A stretch of DNA of 64,000 bases, from positions 2,604,001 to 2,668,000 of the forward strand of contig NZ_CP179203.1 in NCBI RefSeq assembly GCF_051201625.1, given 5' to 3'. Shown one piece after another: positions 1-7,018 of this stretch. The number at the start of each line of letters is the position of its first letter. Within the stretch, counting starts at the first letter, position 1. This stretch comes from Shimia sp051201625. Its GTDB lineage: Bacteria > Pseudomonadota > Alphaproteobacteria > Rhodobacterales > Rhodobacteraceae. Below the pieces are notes generated by a model. That model ran no database searches. It was not told the origin of the DNA and was given only the letters and a program-made list of their open reading frames with translations. Position numbers and translations under genes: made by a program.

Positions 1-2
1 CG

Positions 3-2039
3 GTGGGTGCTTCAATTTTATTAATTGATACTCCAATTCTCTCAAATGCTTTTTGGGAGTCTTTTGAAAAAAATAATTGCACCAGTTTTGCCGGAGTTCC
101 ACAGAGTTTTCGACTTCTAGAGCGAAGTGGCCAGTTATTTCGCAAAAGGAGCCTTTTACGATATGTGACACAGGCCGGCGGAAAATTCGATGCCGCGGAA
201 GTTCAGCGATGGTGCAGCGCGGGAGATCGTTATGGGTGGAGCTTCTTCGCTATGTACGGCCAAACTGAAGCATCCCCACGAATTGCATATTTACCCCCAC
301 ATCTTGCAGCCGATAACCCAGACTCGATTGGTGTAGCCATCCCTGGCGGTAAACTCTGGGTATCGGGAGCAAACGGAAAAAAATTGAATACACTCAAAGT
401 GGGTGAGTTGGTTTATGAGGGTCCAAACGTCATGATGGGCTATGCGACATCAATTGACGACCTTAGAAAAGCATCAGGACCAAAACAGCTTAAAACTGGT
501 GATATGGGCTATTTTGATGAGAATGGGTTGTTTTACTTCACCGGCCGTTCTGCACGATTTCTGAAACTTTCTGGCAAACGTGTGAGCCTTGATGAAGTCG
601 AAGATTGGCTGCGTAACGAAGGAGTAGATTGTATCGCGGCAGGTTGTGACGACGCTCTGGAACTTTTGCACACTGGGGACGAGGGTGTCGCGTCAACTGT
701 TGCTAACTGGCTGTCAGTTCCATCTGGTTTCATCAAAGAAGTGCGTGTTGCTGCCCTGCCAATTAATCAACACGGCAAGCCCGATATAAAGGCGGCAAAA
801 GTGCTACTCGAAGCCAGCAACCGTGATTATTTGAAGGGCCATCAAAAAAAAATAAAGCGCTCTACAAATCTTGATCGTGTGACATCAATTTTTCGACGTC
901 AGTTCCCCGGCTCCTTGGTCACCGAAAAAACTACGTTTCAACACCTTGGTGGAACATCCAATGACTTTGTTGATCTTGAGATGGCTTTGGAGGAAGCCGG
1001 AATTGAACCGTTCGAAAACTGGCATTTACTAGACTTATCAGAACTTGCGGGAAAGTTGCCGCAGCGTGCTGTCAAAAGATCCTTACTAAGTCCTGATCAC
1101 GGTGCAGCACGTGCTTTATGCTGTTTATTTGTAATCTTACTCCACACTGTGGGGCTCAAGACTGAGGGAGGGGGTTTGAATTTAGGGAATGCTTCGAATT
1201 GGCATACTATCAACACGGTACTCGCCCCACTACGGATGCCTTTATTTGCGCTTTTGTCAGGCTATGCGTTCCATGCAATGGGAGCCGTGAATAGGGGCCC
1301 GCAGCAATATGTATCCACCCTTCTCAATCGTCTATTGGCTCCCACGCTGTTTGCGATGGTAATTTTCACTCTTGCCTCCGAATTCATGGACACCAAGTTT
1401 TCTTTTAACTCGCCGGTACAATTCTTAAAGTTATTGTATCTTCCTTACGCGCATTTCTGGTTTGTAATGGCTTTGTGCCTAATGATGAGCGGGACTTACA
1501 TTGTGCGTCGATATCTTTCAGAAATGGCGGACCTTATATTAATCCCACTGGCATTTTTGCTGCTGATCATACCTTACAATTTCACCCCCAATGTTTGGGC
1601 CATAAACCAAGCTTTGAGTTTGATGCCATTTTTTACTTGCGGGTACTATTATGCCAAGCACGCAGATTGGCTCCACGCACGGATGGATTTCGTTGTGGCT
1701 TTGGCATTTATCGCCGCATCGATGAGTGTGTTATTTGAATTTGACTCAATTCCTTTGCAACTCATTTCAAATTTCTTCATGTCGATTTCCTTAATTACTA
1801 TATGCGCAACGTTTGCACATCATTTGCGTCTTCTTTCTTGGATTGCGCCCTACACATTTTTCATTTTCCTTTGGCATATCTTGGGGACATCTGGAACACG
1901 GCGTATTCTTGTCGCGATGGGCTTTGAAAATATCCCGCTTATGATCTTCGCGGGAGTGATAGCCGGAGTTATTTTCCCAATAATTCTATATCATGTGCTT
2001 GGTCGGGTTCCAGGGAGCATTTTCCTTCGCGGAAAATAG
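3..2039 (+). CDS. Acyl-adenylating enzyme (AMP-ligase) fused to carrier-like segment and acyltransferase-3 membrane domain, 5' partial
   Basis: The gene runs in from the left edge, so the first half of the adenylation domain is missing and the true start is outside the window. Residues about 1-265 match the C-terminal part of an AMP-dependent synthetase: MYGQTEASPR, then a GD motif followed by YFTGRSARFLKLSGKRVSLDEVE, the hinge and C-terminal subdomain. Residues about 285-345 resemble an acyl-carrier segment; the usual LGGxS serine region reads LGGTSNDF. From about 360 to the end there are roughly ten hydrophobic segments, opening with an ARALCCLFVILLH motif typical of acyltransferase family 3 (OafA-like). 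The inferred job is activation of an acyl group, loading it on the built-in carrier and transfer to a surface glycan or lipid. The domain calls are firm; the substrate is unknown. Confidence 0.75.
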   Translation: MGASILLIDTPILSNAFWESFEKNNCTSFAGVPQSFRLLERSGQLFRKRSLLRYVTQAGGKFDAAEVQRWCSAGDRYGWSFFAMYGQTEASPRIAYLPPHLAADNPDSIGVAIPGGKLWVSGANGKKLNTLKVGELVYEGPNVMMGYATSIDDLRKASGPKQLKTGDMGYFDENGLFYFTGRSARFLKLSGKRVSLDEVEDWLRNEGVDCIAAGCDDALELLHTGDEGVASTVANWLSVPSGFIKEVRVAALPINQHGKPDIKAAKVLLEASNRDYLKGHQKKIKRSTNLDRVTSIFRRQFPGSLVTEKTTFQHLGGTSNDFVDLEMALEEAGIEPFENWHLLDLSELAGKLPQRAVKRSLLSPDHGAARALCCLFVILLHTVGLKTEGGGLNLGNASNWHTINTVLAPLRMPLFALLSGYAFHAMGAVNRGPQQYVSTLLNRLLAPTLFAMVIFTLASEFMDTKFSFNSPVQFLKLLYLPYAHFWFVMALCLMMSGTYIVRRYLSEMADLILIPLAFLLLIIPYNFTPNVWAINQALSLMPFFTCGYYYAKHADWLHARMDFVVALAFIAASMSVLFEFDSIPLQLISNFFMSISLITICATFAHHLRLLSWIAPYTFFIFLWHILGTSGTRRILVAMGFENIPLMIFAGVIAGVIFPIILYHVLGRVPGSIFLRGK

Positions 2040-2429
2040 TAACGCAAAGCACTGAGATGCGGAAAGGTAGATGACCCAAACATCCTGATACTTCGTCTAA
2101 TTATGAATTATCTATTAATTTCAGTGTATCATGCTTAATTGTTAATCTACTTGAAGCGCTTTTCAGCAACCCCACCAACCAATCAAACAAGAGCATTTCG
2201 ATTTTTGGCAATGACAATCAGAGATAGAGCATCACCACAAGCAAACTGAGATTAAAACACGTTAGGCGACGCCAAACGAAAAGTCGTTCAGTTTTGCATA
2301 CGAGTCCAAGCCCCTGCTTCCTTGGACCTCGTTTAACATGAGATGACCATTTTGTTTTTAACATCTTTTTGCTGCGCGTTTCGTGCCCCAAAAGACTTGG
2401 GGCACGCTTTTTAACGGCTGTAGACAGCG
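2040..2429. other. Spacer between the acyltransferase gene and the GntR-type fragment
   Basis: No convincing coding region or RNA seen on either strand. It is AT-rich near 2100-2160. Confidence 0.4.
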
Positions 2430-2717
2430 GTGATCGACGAGGATGCAAAAGCGAATTTGGAATTCCACACAGCTATCCACAAAGCGAGCGGAAATGCATG
2501 GTTAGTTCGGCAGTTAGATCAGATCCAGTCGCGTATTAATGTCTACCAATTAATGCCATGTAAGGTGGTTGGGCGCCTCCAAAAATCATTCGCTGAGCAT
2601 TGCGAGATATGCGAAGCTATAATCACTGGAGACGGCCTTGCCACAAATGCGTTGATGCGCGATCACATGATGCTGCAAGGGTCACGTTTGCCGAACTTGA
2701 TCAAAACGCTTGAATAG
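2430..2717 (+). pseudogene. GntR-family regulator remnant (FCD ligand-binding domain only)
   Basis: The 95-codon frame starts at a GTG with no clear ribosome site. It reads like the C-terminal half of an FCD domain: an NLEFHTAIHKASGN motif, then a helix-rich stretch with EHCEICEAIITGD and a final RDHM segment. In FadR-type GntR regulators these are the helices that carry the metal- or ligand-binding histidines. The N-terminal winged helix that binds DNA is absent, and I could not find it upstream in any frame. It is therefore most likely a decayed regulator gene. A free-standing FCD protein is less likely. Confidence 0.6.
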
Positions 2718-2977
2718 AGCTAGGCAGTATTATGCTACAATCTTAATGACGCCTTAGCTACGCCACCCAATAAATGCGAAGACTGTTAACGGCTACCTGA
2801 GGGGGCTGTCGAAAGACCGAGATTGAATTACCACTTTTGAAGCCAATTCCTGCATCATCGCAATCAGACAAATTTGATCTGGCGTGACCACAATCAAAGC
2901 ATTTGTCGCAGATCCTTTCGCAAGCTCAGGTCCACTTAAATATAATTCCAAATAATTAATCTGTAAAAGTGTGCTCT

Positions 2978-3433
2978 TCAGGCTTCGGCATCCTCATTCA
3001 CTACGTCGGCAAAAGATTTGAAGAACTTTGCTGCCAGCTTTTTTGCGGTGCTCTGGATTAGACGACTGCCAAGTTGGGCCAGTTTACCACCGATCGCCGC
3101 CTTGGCATCATAACTCAAGATTGTCGTATTCGGCCCATCAGCAGTCAGTGTGACTTCCGCTCCGCCTTTAGCGTGCCCCGCGGCCCCACCATTGCCTTGA
3201 CCTGTTAAGGAAAACGAGTTCGGCGCGCCTGCAGTGTCAAGTTTAACCTCACCACTGAACTTGGCCTTAACAGGCCCAACTTTAAGAACGACTTTTGCCT
3301 CAAGTTCAGTTTCAGAATGTTTTATCAACTCTTCACAGCCGGGGATGCATTGTTTCAGTACCTCAGGGTCATTTAACGCAGCATAAACTTGTTCTTTCGG
3401 TGCGTTAATAATTATTTCGTCTGCCAGTTCCAT
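2978..3433 (-). CDS. coxG: CoxG-like carbon monoxide dehydrogenase accessory protein (SRPBCC fold)
   Basis: A 151-residue protein of the CoxG / SRPBCC lipid-binding fold. It begins MELADEIIINAPKEQVYAAL and contains NDPEVLKQCIPGCEEL, a hallmark of the family. In carboxidotrophs CoxG is thought to help anchor CO dehydrogenase to the membrane. The C-terminal stretch (KLAAKFFKSFADVV) is amphipathic and could be the membrane contact. The ATG at 3433 is chosen because AAAGGA lies at a normal distance in front of it; a TTG six codons earlier has no such support. It is the last gene of the cox operon, 11 bases after a predicted 33-residue ORF. Confidence 0.85.
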   Translation of the reverse strand: MELADEIIINAPKEQVYAALNDPEVLKQCIPGCEELIKHSETELEAKVVLKVGPVKAKFSGEVKLDTAGAPNSFSLTGQGNGGAAGHAKGGAEVTLTADGPNTTILSYDAKAAIGGKLAQLGSRLIQSTAKKLAAKFFKSFADVVNEDAEA

Positions 3434-3444
3434 GAGATGTCCTT

Positions 3445-3546
3445 TTAACAACAGGGAAATTTGATTTTAGCCAGATGATCGGCCTGCTCTGGTGTGAGTG
3501 CAAACTTTTGGCATAAGCGTACAGTAATTTGCCAGATATTTTTCAT
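3445..3546 (-). CDS. Predicted 33-residue protein, translationally coupled inside the cox operon
   Basis: This is a short ORF between the MobA-like gene and coxG. Its ATG overlaps the upstream stop codon as ATGA (3543-3546), and a strong GGAGG lies eight bases ahead of the ATG inside the end of the MobA-like gene. The peptide starts MKNIWQITVRLCQKF, has an acidic middle (TPEQADHLA) and ends in two cysteines. Overlap, ribosome site and position all favour real translation. The function is unknown. It resembles no family I recognise, and it may act with CoxG or simply couple translation of coxG. Confidence 0.55.
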   Translation of the reverse strand: MKNIWQITVRLCQKFALTPEQADHLAKIKFPCC

Positions 3547-4154
3547 GTGATTTCCTCCGAAATACTTTTATTCAGGGAAGCGTACGCCTTGGGTGTATCC
3601 ACGTCCGTGTAAAATCCAGGAGAGGCCAACTGGTGAAATTGAACGTATTCTGGATGGCTGCGGGTAAATTTTTGACATCCCGGTGACCGAGGATCTTTAA
3701 GAAGGCGCGCACGTAAATAAGCGGGAACCACAATAGGGTTACCGCGTCGTTGATTAAGCGCCGCGACAGAGATACGCAAACTATCGCCTGATGCGTGCGC
3801 AGCAAGCAATGTGCTAATGTCGTCAGCTGTCAAAAGCGGCTGATCCCCTAAACCTATCAGAACTTTATTCGCCTCATCGGCAGCTCGCAGTCCGCACGCA
3901 ACCGAAGTGCTTTGGCCTTGCGCAAAATCCGCATTAAAAACCACCTGGGCTCCGCTTCCTGCAAGCGCACCCTCTACCTCTTTTGCTTGATACCCTGTGA
4001 CGACAAACACTGGATGATTTGTTGCCTCGCCATAAATTTCGACCATATGACGTATCATCGGAACACCGTTAATGGGAAGCAGCAGTTTGTTTTGCTCCCC
4101 CATCCGGCGTGAACTTCCAGCAGCCAATATGATCGACGTAACTTCACGCATCAT
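3543..4154 (-). CDS. MobA-like NTP transferase (molybdenum cofactor cytidylyl/nucleotidyltransferase)
   Basis: The 203-residue protein has the nucleotidyltransferase signature IILAAGSSRRMGEQNK near its N-terminus and GLGDQPLLTADD near residue 103, the metal- and nucleotide-binding loops of MobA/MocA-type enzymes. CO dehydrogenase carries molybdopterin cytosine dinucleotide, so the likely reaction is attachment of CMP to the molybdenum cofactor (MocA-like), with delivery to CoxL helped by the XdhC/CoxF partner. Two in-frame ATGs (4154 and 4151) overlap the end of coxF by 11 or 8 bases, and neither has its own clear ribosome site, so translation is probably coupled. The next ORF overlaps its stop. 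Confidence 0.8.
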   Translation of the reverse strand: MMREVTSIILAAGSSRRMGEQNKLLLPINGVPMIRHMVEIYGEATNHPVFVVTGYQAKEVEGALAGSGAQVVFNADFAQGQSTSVACGLRAADEANKVLIGLGDQPLLTADDISTLLAAHASGDSLRISVAALNQRRGNPIVVPAYLRARLLKDPRSPGCQKFTRSHPEYVQFHQLASPGFYTDVDTPKAYASLNKSISEEIT

Positions 4155-4923
4155 TTTTTTTCAACAATGCGCGCCGTTCAAGCACCAATTGTGCCAAAAT
4201 AGAGAGTGAGATTTCTTCAGGCGTTACCGCGCCAAGATTAAGTCCAGCAGGGGCTCTCACCCGATCAATGCAAAATTGACCAAAACCTGCATTAGTGAGT
4301 TTTCCAGCGAGTGACGCATATTTCTTACTGCTACCAACGAAGGCGACATAAGCCGTCTTTGCCGTCAGTGCAGCTTTCAAAGCGTCTAGATCTCCGTATC
4401 CCTGCGTAGCAATAACCACAAAACATTCCTGGCTTGTTTTGTCTTGTTGTGGGTCCTGTGTAACTGACCAATGAAACTGCGGTGCCAGCTTCCTGAGTGC
4501 CTGTGCCACAGGAGAAGCGCCCATTACAACAAGTTGGGGTGACGGCAAGCAGGGTTCAATAAAGATATCTACAGTGCCGCGAGAGGGACAACCGTTACGA
4601 GCGAAACGCGTACCGTCTACTTCTTCGCCCGCAGTAACACCCTTTTCCAAAAGAAATTCCTCAGGCGCCACCGAAACAAGCTGAGGCTTGCCGTTTTGTA
4701 AGGTCTGTAAGGCTGCGCGCTTGACTGCACCGCGGGTACACCCACCACCCAGCCAGCCCTGCAAAATTGTACCGTCTGAACTGAGCAAAGCTTTTGACCC
4801 AGGCTTAGCTGCGGTCGATCCTGCTGTACGCACAATTGTTGCAAAAGCAAACGGTTCATCTTTATCACGTAACTTCTGCGCAGCCTCAGCTAGGTCTGAA
4901 GAAAAAATTCCGGCTGGTGTCAT
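4144..4923 (-). CDS. coxF: XdhC/CoxF family molybdenum cofactor insertion protein
   Basis: A 259-residue XdhC-type protein. The N-terminal XdhC_CoxI domain carries FATIVRTAGSTAAKPGSKAL and the cysteine motif GGGCTRGAV. The C-terminal part is a Rossmann-like domain that starts QLVVMGASPVAQAL and contains a VAFVGSSKKYA loop. XdhC proteins bind molybdenum cofactor, promote its sulfuration and insert it into the large subunit of xanthine dehydrogenase-family enzymes. CoxF has been assigned the related step for the Cu-S-Mo centre of CoxL. Its start overlaps coxE's stop by four bases. Confidence 0.8.
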   Translation of the reverse strand: MTPAGIFSSDLAEAAQKLRDKDEPFAFATIVRTAGSTAAKPGSKALLSSDGTILQGWLGGGCTRGAVKRAALQTLQNGKPQLVSVAPEEFLLEKGVTAGEEVDGTRFARNGCPSRGTVDIFIEPCLPSPQLVVMGASPVAQALRKLAPQFHWSVTQDPQQDKTSQECFVVIATQGYGDLDALKAALTAKTAYVAFVGSSKKYASLAGKLTNAGFGQFCIDRVRAPAGLNLGAVTPEEISLSILAQLVLERRALLKKNDA

Positions 4924-6101
4924 AGCATTGCCAGTTCCTGTTTAAGTGCAGCCAGATCACTCAACGTGTTAGCCGCTTTAAAATAATCAAGATATGGTAA
5001 GGCCGCTGCCATGCCTTCGGCCACTGGAGCATAGTCGACCCACCCTTTCAGAGGGTTAAGCCAGATCACTTTGCAGCCGCGTTTCCGAAGCTTCTCCAGC
5101 GCCGAAGCAACCATTTCAGGCGCCTCCGAGTCATAACCATCGGATAGGATTATTACGACGGTGCGCCCATCAACGAAGCGCTTTGCGTAGGTATTAGAAA
5201 AGTGCATCAGCGACAGACCAATCTTGGAGCCGCCTCCAAATCCATCCGCCATTAGCGACAAACGCCCGATTGCCCGCATCGCGTCTTTATCGCGCAATGC
5301 CTCGGTAATTCTCACGAGCCTCGTGTGGAACAAATAGGCGTCTGCTGATGGGTCGGCGCGCATTAAACCCGCGACAAACGCCAAAAATATTTTTGCATAT
5401 ACCGACATCGAACCTGAGACATCACACAGGGCAACTATTTTGCGAGTTCGATCAGGGCGCTTCTTGCGCACGAGACGCAGGGGTTCGCCACCTGTTGCAA
5501 GACTGTGACGAATGGTTTTACGAAAATGCAACCTGTCACCTTTTCGAGCGGCGATCCTGCGGCGTGATCGGGTATCTCGCAACGCTGCACCAATCTGACG
5601 CGCGACCTCCTCAGCCTCAGCAATCTCCTCAGGTCGAACTAAATCCCGCAGATCTTTTTGACTTAGGTTACGTTGTTGGGTCGCGATTAATTTCCCAGTA
5701 CCATCGCTGTCTGTATCGCCCTCTTGATCATCCGGTGCCGCTGCCGATCCAGATGCACCCGCAACCTCACCTTTGGCGTCGCGCGATGAATGAATGTCAG
5801 TACTGATCGAAGGCGTTAACGATGGAACTACCTTTTGTCTCACCCGGCCCATATCCAACCAGTAACTATCAAAGAGATCGTCAAATCGTTCCATTTCATC
5901 TTTGCAGCCAGTGCAGACGGCACGCAACGCACGGCGGCTGCAGTCAGGATCAATAGTGTCAACCTCTCCCAAGGCGGCCATTGCCAAATCCGCCTCAGCA
6001 ACGCCAAGGCGCAGTCCATTGTTGCGTAAATGAGTTATAAACCCAACTACACGGGCAGCGGGCCCGGGGTCGCGTCCGGTAAATTTTGTGACACGGCTCA
6101 C
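4920..6101 (-). CDS. coxE: CoxE, von Willebrand factor A domain protein of the CO dehydrogenase maturation system
   Basis: A 393-residue protein with a low-complexity acidic centre (about residues 105-140) and a C-terminal VWA domain. The MIDAS metal site is intact: DVSGSMS near residue 227, with a downstream ILSDGYD. CoxE works with the AAA+ protein CoxD to build the CuSMoO2 active site of CoxL. The start is a GTG at 6101, with a GTGA overlap onto the coxD stop at 6098, as expected for a tightly coupled partner pair. The arrangement matches the known MoxR-VWA pairing. Confidence 0.88.
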   Translation of the reverse strand: MSRVTKFTGRDPGPAARVVGFITHLRNNGLRLGVAEADLAMAALGEVDTIDPDCSRRALRAVCTGCKDEMERFDDLFDSYWLDMGRVRQKVVPSLTPSISTDIHSSRDAKGEVAGASGSAAAPDDQEGDTDSDGTGKLIATQQRNLSQKDLRDLVRPEEIAEAEEVARQIGAALRDTRSRRRIAARKGDRLHFRKTIRHSLATGGEPLRLVRKKRPDRTRKIVALCDVSGSMSVYAKIFLAFVAGLMRADPSADAYLFHTRLVRITEALRDKDAMRAIGRLSLMADGFGGGSKIGLSLMHFSNTYAKRFVDGRTVVIILSDGYDSEAPEMVASALEKLRKRGCKVIWLNPLKGWVDYAPVAEGMAAALPYLDYFKAANTLSDLAALKQELAML

Positions 6102-6973
6102 GCTGCTTTACCCGCGATACGTCCAGCTACCTCGGGTGTAATCTGAGCTTGGTCAGTCTGAGTCTTTAAGAGTGTAGTCAAAGTTGATTGCAATACCGCC
6201 GGGTTATCAGTCAAATCCGCGATACCTAAACCCATCAAGGCAGCGGCAAAGTCGAGCATTTCTGCCACACCAGGTGTTTTGTCTAACTCTTCCTCACGAA
6301 GCTTCTGCACAAAGCCTACAATCTGATGGGCCAAGCGCTCCTCAACTTCTGGACTGCGGGCCTTGAGGATTGCTAGTTCCGTTGCACGGTCTGGGTATTC
6401 CACATAGGTGTAAAGACAACGGCGACGCAAAGCGTCAGACAGGTCACGTGTACCATTTGAGGTCAGGATCACAATCGGCCGAGTAGTTGCTTTTAGCGTT
6501 CCAAGTTCAGGTATCGAGACCTGAAAATCTGACAAGATCTCCAAAAGATAGGCCTCAAACTCTTCGTCAGCACGGTCAATTTCATCAATCAACAAAACCG
6601 GGGATATGTCTTGGGTTATTGCAGCCAGCAGCGGACGTTCAAGCAAAAAATCCCTTGAAAAAATCCGGTCTTCGACTGTCTTGCCGGTTTCCCCAGCCTC
6701 TGATGCCGCACGGATTGTGAGTAGTTGCCGCTGGTAATTCCATTCATAAATTGCTTGTGCGGCATCAAGTCCCTCGTAGCATTGAAGACGAATGAGCCGC
6801 GTGTTCTTCACCTCAGACAGAGCGCGCGCAATTTCAGTTTTGCCGACACCTGCGGCGCCTTCAAGTAACAATGGGCGTCCTAACGATAGTCCGAGATGTA
6901 AAGCGACAGCCAAATTCTCAGAGGCGACATAGCCCTTGCCCGCGAGCGAAGTTTTTAAATTCATCCAGGTCAT
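6098..6973 (-). CDS. coxD: CoxD, MoxR-family AAA+ ATPase for CO dehydrogenase active-site maturation
   Basis: A 291-residue AAA+ protein of the MoxR type. Walker A is GAAGVGKTE near residue 40, Walker B is VLLIDEIDRAD near residue 125, and sensor 1 is VILTSNGTRDLSDALRRRC with the arginine finger region. CoxD is reported to act as an ATP-dependent chaperone that partially unfolds apo-CoxL so that sulfur and copper can be added to the molybdenum centre. The ATG at 6973 follows coxL by about 45 bases, and its end overlaps coxE by four bases. Confidence 0.9.
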   Translation of the reverse strand: MTWMNLKTSLAGKGYVASENLAVALHLGLSLGRPLLLEGAAGVGKTEIARALSEVKNTRLIRLQCYEGLDAAQAIYEWNYQRQLLTIRAASEAGETGKTVEDRIFSRDFLLERPLLAAITQDISPVLLIDEIDRADEEFEAYLLEILSDFQVSIPELGTLKATTRPIVILTSNGTRDLSDALRRRCLYTYVEYPDRATELAILKARSPEVEERLAHQIVGFVQKLREEELDKTPGVAEMLDFAAALMGLGIADLTDNPAVLQSTLTTLLKTQTDQAQITPEVAGRIAGKAA

Positions 6974-7018
6974 TTAAATCTCCGTAGGGCGGGAATAATA
7001 CCCGCCCTACTCATTGGA

